Of a stretch of 64,000 nt of DNA, positions 1 to 15,000 are shown piece by piece; positions within the stretch are counted from its first letter, which is position 1; each line of letters begins with the position of its first letter. The position numbers and the translations under genes were made by a program. This DNA is from Sinonovacula constricta (Eukaryota; Mollusca; Bivalvia; Cardiida; Solecurtidae). The notes under the pieces are model-generated. The model was not told where the DNA came from and made no database searches. It saw nothing but the letters and a program-made list of their open reading frames with translations. The stretch covers positions 20,234,106-20,298,105 of the forward strand of contig CM017563.1 in the NCBI GenBank assembly GCA_007844125.1, given 5' to 3'.

Positions 1-73
1 CTGCCAGACCCTCCGATACCCACCAGCAACATGTTTCCACGTGGCTGGCGAATCACACGAACAATCTTGGAAA
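1..73 (-). CDS. DNAH2: DNAH2 exon 50, partial (AAA4 P-loop)
   Basis: The exon is cut by the window edge. The visible 73 nt, residues about 2844-2867, encode [20 protein letters not shown] and GSG. GxGGSGRQ is the characteristic AAA4 loop of dyneins. Acceptor TTACCAG|TTTCC. Confidence 0.95.
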
Positions 74-3000
74 CTGGTAACAGAAAATGAGCACAGGAAT
101 CAGCAATGTCAAAAAAAAGTAACTATTACCTCTCACAAGAAACTGAATTCAAACTGGTAGAATTTTAAATCTCATTACTCTTCTAAATGACTTTTTTTCA
201 AATCTATAAGAAAATGTCAGAGCACATGCACAATGTACAATAAAAAAAGGAATAATTTTTGTGACATTTTCTGGAGACACATTTATTGACTTTAGAAAAA
301 AGGAAAGGTCACAGCTACTTTGTAAACAGAAAACAACAGCATTTGTTCTGAAACGTGTTACCTTGACCTTTGATCTTCAACATGAATATTACTGAATCCT
401 CCCACAACTCCTCCTCCACCACTGTCTCCTTTTATCCCATACCCCAAAACTCCTTCTCATCCCACCCGCTACCTCCACCTACCCTCCCCCACCTCCTGAT
501 CATCTTCCTCCTCACCTCCTCCTACTCTTCTTACTCCTCATCCAACCACTTCCTCTTTCCCCCACCTCACATCCCTCCTCCTCCACGTCACATCTCTCCT
601 TCTCCTCTTCCACCTCATATCTTTCCTCCTCCTCCCCACCTCCATCCCTCCTCCGCTTCCACAGCCTCCTTATCCTTGTCATCACCCATCTTATGCTACT
701 TGACAGCCCCCTTCTCCTCCACCATCCGATCCCTCATCTACCACCCTGTTTCTCTCCTCTTCCTCCTAATCCTCCCAGCCTCTTCCTCCTCCTCCACCCC
801 CTCTTCCTATCCATTCCCTCTACTCACTGTGTTCTATGGCATCTCTGAACAGCACCAGATCCATGTTGACGACCCCAGGCATGCTGTTATAGTCCTCGAG
901 CTTCTCTCCCATCAGTTTCTTCAGGGCTGGGATGTCCACAATGTCTTCATACACACCGCTGGTCCCATAATAGTCACCTGGCAGAGAGATACAGGTAGAT
1001 TATGATAATAATGTATTGGTATCTATGAAACATGAAAGCGCTGCAAGCACTGAGGTTTTTGATAAACATCTGTGATAATATTTTAACCAGTGAGTACTGA
1101 AGCTCGCCACAAACCAAAAGTGGAAGGCAAGGGTAAACAAAACCAAACTGATTGATGATGCTTCTGAAAAATAGTCACATTTTAAGACAATGAAAACCGA
1201 TGTAGATAAACTGTCTTAGATAAACCACCCCTTATAAACTATACAACTTGCATCAGGAGATAGACATTGTCAGAACCGTTATCGAAACTGTTTCTTGTTT
1301 AGATGGCCTTGGTGATTAAATTAATATGCTTCCGAACTTGAACCAAGATATATTTGGCATTAGATCATGCAAACTTAAAATCTATTGCCTAAGTATACCA
1401 TGATATGAGATAATAGCTTACCAAAGATGGGGGGCTGTTTGTTGGGGCATATGTTGTGGAAGGTTTGATCAAACAGTAATCCTAACTTCTCTGTGATGAT
1501 GGCCACAAAGTTCTCAAAGTCAAGGTCGTCGACCAGTCGGTCGGAGAAGACTCTGAAGGTCTCGTGGATCCAGAGTCGAGTCATGGCATGACGGGTGTCA
1601 TGGAAATCTTTGTCAGCCCTCAACAGTCCTTGGAAAACCTGGATTTCAAAGGGAGATTTGTAGGTTATAAACAAGAACAGTCATTGATCTGATCAGCAAG
1701 GTCGAAAGTATCAATCTGCCCATGCCAAACAAAAACGCCTGTGAAAACATCATTATCATCATGGGTTAACGGTAAAGTTTATAATTAACAATAGAAACAT
1801 AAATTATTTTGACGAATGTCACATAGCCACAAATGATAAACACTGACTTTCAATGGCTCTTTGACTTCAAAATTTATGCTTAGAAGGGAGGAGAGGTTTG
1901 TACACTTTCCCATTACTTGGTTAAGAATCCATCGACTGACATCAAGACCTTGACAATTAAAATAATATATGGTAATTTACCAAAGAATGCAGCATTTTCT
2001 TTACTTTCGTCATCATATAATTACCTGCCAATAAAATTTATGAATGTTTGTTTGTTTGTTGGGTTTATCATCCCACTAACAGTATTTCAGTTACCTTGAA
2101 GCAGATAGTGCTGCTTTCTCTGTGTATAGCATGCCATGAACACCTAGCATGATACCACAACCAGTCACATTATCCTGACACCGGGCCAACCAGTCATGGA
2201 GCTACCCTTATATCTGTTTGAGCGTTAGCAAGGAGCTAAACCACTACCTTTTTTTAATGACTTTGGAATGTCATGGCCTGGGATTGAACCCAAGGCCTCC
2301 CATACCTTGAGCAGACGCTCTACTGATTGCGCTACCGGATCCAGTTGCAGTAATGTAAACACCCACTAGTTGTACTCAGTTCTTATATATTACCTTGGAG
2401 ATATCTCTTGAGGTTTTGGCAAGTACTGAATATTTGTAGATGTCATAACAGGATATTTAAAATATAATTAGATTAAAAGGCAGAAATATTTTGTTTTTGT
2501 TTTTTGTTACATCACACTGACACAATTATGGTCATATTGGCGATGTTCAGCTAATTATTGGTGGAGGAAGACCCCAGACTTATGTTTATGTAGAACCACC
2601 GGTGCTCCTCAGGTTAGCTGGAAAACCTCTAACTCGAACCCATGCAGTGAGGGGCTGAGGAGTTTTTTAAGTCTGCGACTGTAACCACTCAGCCAAGAGG
2701 CCCCTGAAAGGCAGTAATGTAAACACCCACTCTCTGTACTCAGTTCTTATATATTACCTTGGAGATATCTCTGAGATTGAACAGGTAATGAATCTTGGTG
2801 GGTGTGGGCAGGAATTTGACGATGACAGACTGGTAGAGCTCAATGGTGGCCTGAGTCATTATGTCACCAATAGGCTTAACTTCCTCTTCAAAGTTCTGCA
2901 ACTTCTGGTTGATCATACTGCCGAAAATACGCTTGATCTGTGACTCCTGCAAACAGATATTGAAATCGATTTATTATAAAAGCATATTAATTGGTTATCT

Positions 3001-6000
3001 GTTTGTTGGGTTTGCCAACCCATCACCAGTCCCAGTAGTTTGGTCATATGGAGATGACACTTGAAGAAGATATAATACTACCTTCACTATGTATAGCATG
3101 CCATCAACACCTGACACAATACCACAACCAGTCAAGTTATCCTGACACAGGCAAACTTCCCTTATATTTGCTTGAGCAAACAAGGACTAGCAATTTTAAC
3201 AACAGCTATGTTGATGCCCAGGATCAAGCCTGGGGCTTTCTACTCTTGAGCGGATGCTCTACCAATTGCACTACAAGGACCAGTATATTAATTGTTTGTT
3301 TAATTAATGGGTTTATCGTTCGACAACAGTATTTCTGTTATCTGGAGACGGTGTCCACTTGAGGGAGATATAATGCTACCTTCACTGTGTAAAGGGCATG
3401 CCATGAACACCTGGCATGATACCACACCCAGTCACATTATCCTGACACCAATCAAACACAAGATTTGAATACTCAAGTATTGTTGACAATTTAAATTTTA
3501 AACAGCTAGTTATGTTTGTTTATTAGGTTTACCATCCCACCAACAGTATTACAGTTATCTGGGGATGTTTTCCACTTAAAGCAGATATAGTGCTGGCTTC
3601 ACTGTGTATAGCATGCCGTGAACACCTTGCATTATACCACACCCAGTCACATTATCCTGATATCGGGCCAACCAGTCATGGAACTACACTTATTTTTGCT
3701 TGAGCATTAGTAAGGGAGCTATACCACTGCCATTTTTTATGACTTTGGTATTTCACATCCAGGGATTGATCCCGGGGCCTCCCATACCTGCAGCCGACAC
3801 TCAAAAGCTAGTTAAGTCAAGATAAGCAATTGGATTATTACATGCGGGAAGGTCATGTTGATAAGGTTGAACTTGCTCTGGAGGCGTGGGGAGATGTGGG
3901 TACGACCACCACCAGGTGGGCCAAGAGCTGTCACAAGGAACATGTCCTTGATGTACTTCTGGGTCTGTTTCTGGCGATCATACCTGCAACATAAAACTGA
4001 TCTGTCAGAGGATGCAGACTCTAGATTTGTTGGAGCAAAATATTCTATAACATAAAATAAACCCTTGAATATGGGAACTTATTACAAATAATCTCTATTG
4101 TTCATGTTAAGCAGTCTTCTTTCAATTTTTTACCATGTCAAAACTATAAGCAATTTAGAAAGTGCCGGTTGAAATTAAACTTATATATATATATTTTATA
4201 ATTGCTGTCATTTCTGTATATCCTATTTAGCAACAGACAAAGAATCACGTCATTAAGTTAGATGTTATGGACTCTATCACCTGTTCTTTTGAAATCAGAA
4301 ATAATGACAATTCTTACTTTTGCATATATATGAGCTATAAACCCACTGAAATACTCATAAAGGTATGTCATTTAATCAAGAAAATGGAAGTGCTTCTTGA
4401 TGAGGCTTAATCCTGGGTATCACAAAAAGGGTAAAAAAGTCAACATACACTCCAAAGAATACAACATAAAAACAGAGTAATCCAAATGAAAATGCCTATA
4501 TGCATATAGGGATTATTCAGGGGAGACTATACACTAATGTCTCTCCTTGTGTTAGTATTACGTATCTAAAAACCACAAAACCTTAAAATATTGTATTTGT
4601 GTACCAGAATCCATAGTCGAGCCAGAGCTTTATGAGCTCTAGTGGTGGCTGTGAGCCGAATGTGTCCTTGGCGGGCATGTTGAAGTCATCCATAAAGGTG
4701 AGCAATTTCTTGCCACCAATGGGCACATACACACCCTTGGTACGCTTCTCTACACGACTCTCAATGATGTCCTGCACCTGGTTGGATGTGGTCTGCAAAC
4801 ACAAATATATGGTTGACTGATTGTTACTGATATATGGTAAAATGTTTTTATTGAAATAGCTTCATCATGTGATATTGACATAAGTAAATGCTAGCTTACA
4901 ACACTGAAAAAAAATTTACTTATTTATTGCAAGATGCTGTTATGATTATTTTTTTAATATTGCCTCCACACATTTATGATCATAATGGTCACATCCAACT
5001 AATAATTGGTGGGGAAAGACCCCAAGACATATGTCTGGGTAGAACCACCAGCACACTGCAGGTTAGCTGGAAAATCTCTCCTCATGAAAGTTCTCAGTTC
5101 AACCAGGGCTCAAACCCATGCGGTAAGGGGGTGAGGAGTTACAAGTCAGTGACTCTAATCGCTCGGCTATTGTACACCCCCTGATTGTATAGGAAAATAA
5201 CTTGGATTCTGGAGTGTTTACAAAAAAAGAATAATGATATCGGCGGACATACCTGGGCAGACATGTTGACTGTGAGGACGCTGTAGCTCTTGGCATCCAG
5301 TTTGGAGAGTGTGTTCTCTGCCACTGAGGTCTTCCCTGTACCCACAGGGCCCACCAACATTACAGGACACAGGTTCTTGATGAGGTTCTGGGTCAGATAC
5401 TGGTACCTCACTGTGTCCACTGTTGGCACCATCAGCTTGAAGAATGGGAGGCTGGAATGGGGAGGCCAAATATTTAGACAATTTATAACACACAAAGTTG
5501 GAGAGCCTAACATTTAGACATTTAATAACATGCACAGTGGGAGGGCTAAACATTTAGATATTTAATTACTTATACAAATTAATGCTGTTATGTTACATAC
5601 ATTGTAACAATACAATTACGGTTATCATAACAACTATCAGCAACTCTTTGCTTGGATTGGGATTTGCCGGCATTTTTGCCAATACTGTGCAGCGTCATTT
5701 CTATCATTATAACACAGGGGCACTTATGAGGTGCCCAGGGACTGAACCCGGTCGGTCCATTATACTGACACCGACGAGTCAGGTGTAATGCTGTTCTCTT
5801 AGCCCGAGCGTAAGGAGGGAAGCCACTACTACCAACTTTAAAGTCTTTGGTTTGACCCGGTCGAGGTTTGAACGCACTACATCCCAATCCACAAGCCGAT
5901 GCTCTACCACTTGAGCTATTGCCGCCAGTATTTTATGTAAGCAAAACATTATTAAATGGAGCAAAGTAAGTTTCTTTTAAATCAAAAAACAGGAAAACAT

Positions 6001-9000
6001 AATAAATAATTTAGACTATATTGGCACAGTTGAACATAAACAAAAGTTTCTCCCACCTGGGGTTATATTTCCATCCCTGCTTGAGCTTCTCCTCCCAATG
6101 TACCCAGGTCTTGCCCTTGGGGTCCACATAATACTCATAGATGGAGTCCTTGTTGGGGAATGTGCCCTCCATCTCACGGATGTAGGTGTCAATTTTCTTT
6201 CTGCCATCCTCATCGACGGTGCAGCAGAGAGACCAGATCATGCAAAACTGGAACCACAGCTCGATCATCCTCGAGAAGTTCTCCTGGTCATGCTCATCCA
6301 CCTGGGATATAACATACATACAAGCATATAGACAGCCATATACATAAAGAGACAGCCATATAAATATATAGACAGGACTGGAACCACAGCTCGATCATCC
6401 TCACAAAGTTCTTTTGGTCATGCTCATCCACCTGGGATGTAACATATATACAAGCATATAGACAGCCATATATATATAGAGAGAGAGACAGCCATATAAA
6501 TATATAAACAGGACTGGAACCACAGCTAAATCATCCTCACAAAGTTCTCCTGGACTTCATCCACCTGGGATATAACATACATACAAGCATATAGACAGCC
6601 AAGTACATAGAGACAGCCATATAAACATATAGACAGGACTGAGACTACAGCTCAATCATCCACCTGGGATATAACATATATACAAGCAAAGAGACAGCTA
6701 TGTACATATAGAGAAAATCATATATTAAAAGGCAGCAATATAAATGCAAGATATATCTGATTGTTTGTGGAAACTTTGTTAAGATTTTCTTGTAAGAAAG
6801 CAAAGATCTCATACCTACTATTAAGGAAAATAGTCAACAAGTTTATAGTCTAAAAGTTAAAAAAAATAAAGAATAAATCAAGCAGAAATGTCCAAACATA
6901 CCCCATTTTCCTGAGTGGCCAGTGAATCAAACAGTTTGGTGAAGGAAGCCACCATATTCAGTTCTGCAGTGGCGATCAGCTCCAGGCAGTTCCTCTTCTT
7001 GAAGAGCAGAACCTTGTCAAGGTATTTGTCCAGAAGGCGCCGCAGCTCTTCCACCACAGCCTAGATACAATTATATAAACAGCAAAGTTAAGGACTTTGT
7101 TGAAGCATTTGTCCAGAAGGCTTCATAGCTCATATACCACAGCCTAGATACAATTATATAAACAGCTGAGTTAAGGGATTGGGATTTGCCATCATTTTTG
7201 CCGAGGCTGTACAGCAGTATTTCTATCATTATAGCACAGGGGCATTTATGAGCCAGGGATTGAACCCAGCTGGTCCATTATACTGACACCGACGAGTCAC
7301 AGAGTTAAGGACTTGTTATTCAACAATGTTTAACCTTTACTCATAGCATAGGACTTTCAGACCACATTCTGCATACATATGCACACAGAATGAGTTAAGG
7401 CCTATATTGGAAGTTGCTTTTTTATTTTACAATATACAGTGTACTTGAAAGGTTCAAAACAACAAAAGAATGACAGAAAGCAATGCAATATTAACTGTCA
7501 ATGAAAGTAATATTAAATATATCCAGAAATCAAAGCTATTAATGTAGCCTGGACCCCCACGATACCGGTGTAGTTAATGAATATGTAAATAAATCATAAG
7601 AACTAAAACTCACCTGTTGAAAACAATGAAACTATTAATAATACGAACTAATAACTTTATTTTAATTATTTTATATTATTTATTTTAAAGTACATGTAAA
7701 ACAAGTTTGTATTTGGCAAATACATAGATTATTCCATTGTTCATATTATCCCGTCTACAAAGCACATAGTCCTGTTTATGGTACAAATTCCAGTACATAC
7801 CTTTGATGTCTTTTTGTTGAGCCAGGACTCGATGAATGGTTTCCAGCCCCAGTCGATGTAGTCACTGTAGACCATACCAGACCGGGACACGGTGGCTGGT
7901 GACGCCACAGAAAGGTCTCCTACCTATATCGGTACAATAAGATATGACAGCACAATGGGAGACTCTCAAAGTAATATGTATCAATACAAAAACTGGTGAC
8001 CATAAGAATGAACATTTGTGTTTAAGGTACAATTGTTCCTGTACATTAGGTCTGCCAATGATTTTATCATTTGTAGTCTTTTTATTATTATTATTATTAA
8101 TTATTATTATTATTATTATGTAAACAATGTAATTATGTAAATATTAAAAAAAATCATTTTCATTTTTTTTTTTTGCAAGGAGTGGTAGTGGGTGGGGAGA
8201 CATTTACACCTGATTAACAATCTTTCAGACATAGGTGTGACAATTCATATTATAATGTTAGTTAACAGAAATATCATATTTATTTAAAAATATTTATCTA
8301 TATGTTAAGTGCCAACTTTCATAATTTTGTCAATCAACATTATATATCTGTATATATATTGATTTACCGCAATCTTTACTGACTGATAATCTTTAATATT
8401 CTGAATTTATAATCCAGATTTAATGCATGGTCACCTCAGTTGTTAAAACCCACTCACCTCAAACAGCAAGGAGACCTGGTCAGGCATGGAGATTCTCTCT
8501 CCGTTGATAAGTGTGAGGATTTTGTTGTCGTCCATCACAGAGTTCATGCTCTCAATCCATAAGGTGTCCACCGGCCCATCAAACACGATCCATTTCTCCT
8601 CAGGCTTCTCATCTTATATAAGACAGAACAAGAATTATAAGCTGAAGTTTGAAAGGCAACCCTATCAGATTTTACTCTAAAGTTTTTTATTGATTCTGAT
8701 TTAGACACTGAAGAAAAGGATTGAACATGTTGCTGTAAAACTTGAATTTTCCAAAAAACGCCCGTTTGAATTTAGCAAACATAAAACAGGAGTGTAAAAT
8801 CACAAATATGCCACACAACACAGTAATGTTCCTTAAGTGTATTGGACTTGATTGATGTTTTCTGTAAGAATATTTCTTTTTTATTCTCTTCTCATTCATT
8901 TAGCATATTATTGTATGATTAAGAAAGGCCTGTTAACTCTTTAAATACATACTGAATTTTTTTGATTCCAACACACATATTTACAGTCATATTGGCAATG

Positions 9001-12000
9001 CACACTAATTATTGGTGAAGGAAGATCCCAAATAAATGTCTCGGTAGAACCACCAGCTTAATCCAGTTTGGCCGAACAACATCCCATACAGCTCACTCTG
9101 ACCAGAACTCCAACCCATGCAGTGAGGGTCTTAAGATTAAAATGTCTGCTACTCTAACTGCCTGGCCATGGGAGCCCTCTCACATGATGAATTTATACAT
9201 ATAAACAAAAGTTCCTAATGAAAATGTGAAATGGGATGGGATTGGGATAAGCCAGCATTTTTGCCGATACTGTGCAGCAACATTTCTATCATTATAGCAC
9301 AGGGGCACTTATGAGGTGCCCAGGGACTGAACCCGGCCGGTCCATTATACTGTCACCGACGAGTCAGGCATAGTGCTGTCCCCTTAGCCCAAAGCGTTAG
9401 GAGAGAAGCCACTTCTACCAACTTTAAAGTCTTTGGTTTGACCTGGCCTGTGATTGAACCCATGACCTCCCGATCCACAAGCCAACACTCTACCACCTGA
9501 GCTATTGCGGCCGGTAAAATGTGAAATTATTAATGAGGGAAGGTTCATACCAGCACAGGTCTGCCTCATGACGCTGGACAGGACACCGTCAGTCCACTCG
9601 TTGGTGTTGAGATCAAACTCTCCATACAGCTCTCCCAGTGACAGAGCCTTCGGGTTCAATGGGTAGTCCTGGGTAATAATGTAGGTCATGGTTAGTTAAA
9701 ACCTACTAGTTATAGTCAATTGGGAAATAAATTCTTTCAACTTATATTAAGCCCTCTCTACTGCCCATTTCGTGGATAGTACCAGTACTCAGGCACTGAG
9801 TACCTGGAGCAATGGGCAGTAAATAGTATTGCTCAGTGACTAACATCTCTCATAGTTGGTATGGGTTCAAACCTGGGATTATTTGATCATGGGGCTAATG
9901 TTTTAAGCACTAAGACGCTCATACTTAGATGTGATTACCAGATATACTTACAAGTCGATGTAAGAGACCTGAATATTTATAATGTATTTACTATAAAACT
10001 ATATAATACGCATACAATAAAAGAATTTTAACTTGTTTTAACTATGTGCTGTTAATATTCTATCTAGTACAAGAGTACAAGTACAAATACAGGACAATAC
10101 TCATAACCTAGCACAAATCTAAATTTTAGGCCTGTTATTGTACAGAAAAACTTTATTGTATTATATTTAAGATTTATCTTTGACTTTATAATATGCTGCT
10201 AGTAAGTGAAATAAAAAGTGAACAGAAAATGTAAACAGAACTTAATAAAGTTGAAAAATTTAAGATGCTCAGTAGAATATGCCAAGAATAAAATTTCTAC
10301 GATTTGACAAAGAATGTGAAAGCTCACTTAAACTAGAACTAGAACTGTTATCCAATGACTAATGAATACCCTCCAGATGACCTGATACACATATATGTGG
10401 CCCCATTAAATTTCCCCTTGGTACATATGACTGGTCGAATAACAGTAAACCCACCCCCATTGAACTAAGTTTGGGGAGATATAATAAGTAAAGACTCTAG
10501 ATACTCACCTTGACTGTCTGGTATTGGGGGTCCCCTTCCTTACACAGGGCAGACATGGCCCCCTGCAAACATCGCCAGGTCGTTGTCTTGGCTGCTTGTG
10601 TTGTTCCGACAATCATCACTGCGTGGCGAGAAGTCTTAGTCTCATATAACTGGATCACCTTGGTCACGGCGTGGTCTGTCACCATCATGTTCATGAGCTT
10701 CATCTCGGCTAGGATGGCGTTCTTCAGCTTGGAGTAGTCAATGACAGGTGTCTCTACACCAGGGAACAAGTCAGACATGATGCCGTTGAACAGCGGAAGA
10801 TCTGTGGATGTCAGCTTGGCAATGTTCATGTCCTTCATAGACAGCAGCAGCAACTGTAAGGGAGAGATGAGGGAAATGGCTCCGTTAGATATCTATATCA
10901 AACATATATTTCTATATTATGGACACCCAAGCAAAACAAGATCTACAGCAATAATTCCTCTTATGAAATATATAACATAGGCAGAGGCAGTGCAAATAAA
11001 TAAATGAACAAAAAAAGTACACAACCATTTCTTATTATTAAATATATTTAATTATTAAATAAGTTGAATTGACAGATATGTTACCTGCTTTAAAGGTACA
11101 AAATCCCTTTTTTTTTTTATAATGCGCTCATAATTTATTAATTTATTATATTTAAGTTTATTATATTTCTACAAAAACCTTAACTCCACAAATACCTACC
11201 CACAAGGGATGTAAAAAAAATATTTATTTTGAGAATTTAGAGTAATGTCCCTTTTTCATGGAAAAGTGGGAAGACTTCAAGCCACCACTCACCTCTTCAT
11301 CAGGCATGTTTGGATTGCTGCGCTTCTTTCTGCCGGCATATCTGAGGACAGACGTGAGGGCACGAAGACCAAAGTCATAGTGGTCCTGTTTGGACAACTG
11401 TTGTGTGGCCAGACTGTACAGGGTGAACACCTTCTTTGCCAGAATCTGCAGAGAGGTAACATAGATGATTATGATTTTCTTTTAAGGATATTATCATACA
11501 GAGCGATGGTGCCTTGACCTTTGTGTGTGATGTTAATGGTCTACTTTCTAGGTAGAGCCAGCACTCTGGCAGTTCCTCATTGAAGCAATGTCTAGTTAAA
11601 TTGTCTTGACCATGGACTCATCTCTCATGTCAGGTCTGGTTTCGAAACAAGAATCCTCCAACTCTTCACAAATAATGCAAAATACTAATATAACATAATT
11701 ATTAAAATATTACTTACTAATAATGGTTATTATCTCTATAATTATTACTACTTTACCTGATTTTGACCAAATTTGGAGATTCTAGATATTTTATTCTAGC
11801 ACTGGCAATGGCATTTGTAGAGGTATTAAAAGTTTTATTATAGAAAAAAGAAGACAAAAATTCTGGCATCTTATTTATGTAAGAAAAAAAAACATAAATG
11901 CGATGTAAGATTCACAGATGAATAAAAATGTGCTTGGTAACTTCAGACATTTCAGATATTATTCTTTTCTATATCAGCATAAAAAAACACATGCTATCTT

Positions 12001-15000
12001 TAACTTAATTAAGCCTTCTCCAAAAGTAGGATGAACTCAGTGACATGATGCGATCTTCTGAGGTATAAAGCAAAAAAATTAAATATGTGAGCTTCATTAA
12101 GTATTCTGAAATTTTTTTTTTAATTAAATTTTCCTACCACCTGTTAAAATGTTATTACCTTGGTGTTGCTGAAGCCCTCACCAAACAAGATGATCTCAGC
12201 AATGAGGTTGGAGTCAGGCACCACCATGGCGATGGGACGGAACATAGACTTTAGATTGTCAGGCAGCTCAGTTCTGCCAGCATAACCTAGGGAACAGACA
12301 GGGAATAAATTGATAAATTTTTGGAAAGGGTGGTTTTATTGCCATAATTTCAAATCAGTTTAATTAAAATATTGTGGCACTGTTTAAATAAAAATGTTTT
12401 TAAACAGTAAATTTAATCCAGTTATTATTATTATAGAAATCAGAGCAGACAAGCTTACAATAATTAGAATTTCATTTCAATTAAAATTCACTTGGATATC
12501 AAAATCTGATTTAAAAAGATACAAAGTTATAAACAGATAAAAGAAAATAAGTATGAAAACAAGGATCAAGGTATTATTACAAATTTTCTTTTTAGAACAA
12601 ATAGTTTTACTGGAAAAATACTTGGCCTACCATCAGCGACATTTCTTAGTTAAGATTTTGCTTAAGTTCAATTTTTTTCTCCCAACAAACTTCTTCTTGT
12701 GACATACAGTCACAATTCAAATATATAATACACCACTAATCTGGCAAGGTTTAGACATCAACACATTACAAAGAGATGTTTTTAAAATAACACAGGTACA
12801 TAATGCTTATTAAATATTTGAGCTTGGGCAAAGTTTATTTGTTTATTGGGTTTATCATTCCACCAACAGTATTTCAGTTAATTGGAGACACTGTCCACTT
12901 GAAGCAGATTTAGAGCTGCCTTCATTGTGTATAGCATGCTCTGAACACCTGGCATGATACCACAGCCAGTCACATTATCCTGACACTGGACCAACTAGTT
13001 GTGGAACTACCCTCATGTTTGCTTGAGTGTTAGCAAGGGAGCTGTACCACTACCACTCGATTGAACCCAGGGCCTCCCGTACCTGCAGCCAATGCTCTAT
13101 CGCTTGGGCAAAGTCTTAACTAAGAACTGATTCTTCTTGAGGGGGCTGGTACTAAAATATCAGCACGACATCAATGTCCCTCCATCTTACCTGGATTCAT
13201 AGTGATGAAGATGCCACAGGACCAGACCAGTGTGATCTCGCGACCCTCAAACACGAACCTCTCAGAACCAGCAGCCAAGGCAGACAGGATGGAGAGAATC
13301 TGTTGGGCCACCACAGACAACACTTCGATGTTGATACGGTTAAACTCATCGAAACATCCCCAGGCACCAGTCTGTGAAATAAATGTCAGGTTGAGATATA
13401 AAAATGGAACAAAGGGATTAAAGAAAAATATTCATGATACAAACAGATGAATTAAATGTATAATTTTCTTACTTAATTTGAACCAACTAATTTTATTATC
13501 CTTAAAAAAAATAGGAATGTTCCTGAGGCAATGATCAGATTTGAGAAACAGATGACACTAAACCAGTAAAAGTCTCAGATTCAAACTTCTGTTATAAAAT
13601 TTCAAAATTTTTGGAGCTGAACAAGTAACAAAAGAGGGTAAGTAAAACCAATCTCTTCCATACCTGGGCAAGACCAGAGAACATTCTGCCCATGGACTTG
13701 TAGTCGAGACCCTCGGAACAGTTGACGACAATCACATACATGCCCAAACCCTTCCCAAGATCCTTCACTGTTTCTGTCTTACCAGTACCTATAACATAAA
13801 ATACACACAGGGGTTAGATGGTACTTAATGGAGACAAAATAGACATTGGCCGCATAATGTGCTTAAGGAATGGGCATATCAAGAGGGGAATTTTTTTTGT
13901 TACTGTTGTTTTTTTGTTTTGTTACTTTGCATCAACAACATTATGGTGAAATTAGTGAAATCCAGCTTACTACTGATTATGGAAGACCAGAGACTTATGT
14001 CTGGGTCGAAGCCCAGGCACAATATGATAGTGTGGATATACATATGACAGTATGGATCATACCAAGAGTATTGTTGATGAGCAAATAGATTTTATTGAAA
14101 TAAAAAACAAAACAAAAAAAAACAAAAAACAAATAATTTCATGATATAAACAGTTTAACAACAACAAAAACATCCTTTCTTATTAGTATATCTTTTTTAG
14201 ATGTATAAGGAATGTGATGGTTTAGCAGAAACTGAGAAAAATTTGAGCCCCAGATTATACAATTTTGAGCTGCGAATATCTGTCTCAGATTATCCTCAAG
14301 CATCTGAGAATTCAAATTTTACTTAAAATTCAGCCAATCAGATCCTTGAGGATGATATAAGACTCCAATTCAAACTTTTTTATAACCTTAGGTCCTGGTA
14401 TGTAAGAAACAAAAGTTGAAATTAATTTTTTGGAAATTCAATGTAGGACCTTAATGTTATGGCCCTGTTCCAAACCATCATTACCTGCGGGTCCCTTGGG
14501 ACTGCCACCCCTGTGAAGATGGAGGGCCGTGGTCAGGGTCATATAACAGCGGTCAGTCAGGGGCGTGATCACCAGACGGCCTGAGTTGCCCAAGTACTCG
14601 TACCCGTACTGGAACTGTGTGTTGGTCTGCTTTACTACGCAGTCATCAATGTCCTGAAACACAAAATAAAGACTAATGACTTCATAGGAAAAAGGAAGTT
14701 GTGTTGGAAAAAAAAAAATCTAATGCACACTGACACTATAGTTTGTCTTTATTGAAAAGAGTCTAATTAAAACTAAGATGCTTCTAATAGTTGTAGTGTG
14801 TTCATTGAAAGAAAATATGCAACACATATATAGATTAATAAAAGTTTTTTTGATTTTGTTTCTTTCTGTCAATTTACATTTCTGCTCTTATTAAGAAATT
14901 ACCTTCTCCCAGTAGAATCTAAGCTGACTGAGCCATTCGAAGGCATATGGGTCATTGCAGCCTGACTTGATGAGCTTGTCAATGATGTCACGGGCGTGAA

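Noticed and set aside
370..1005. 211-codon proline/serine-rich open frame on the plus strand
   Set aside because: It arises from the pyrimidine tract in intron 49 and runs antisense over exon 49; composition alone explains it.
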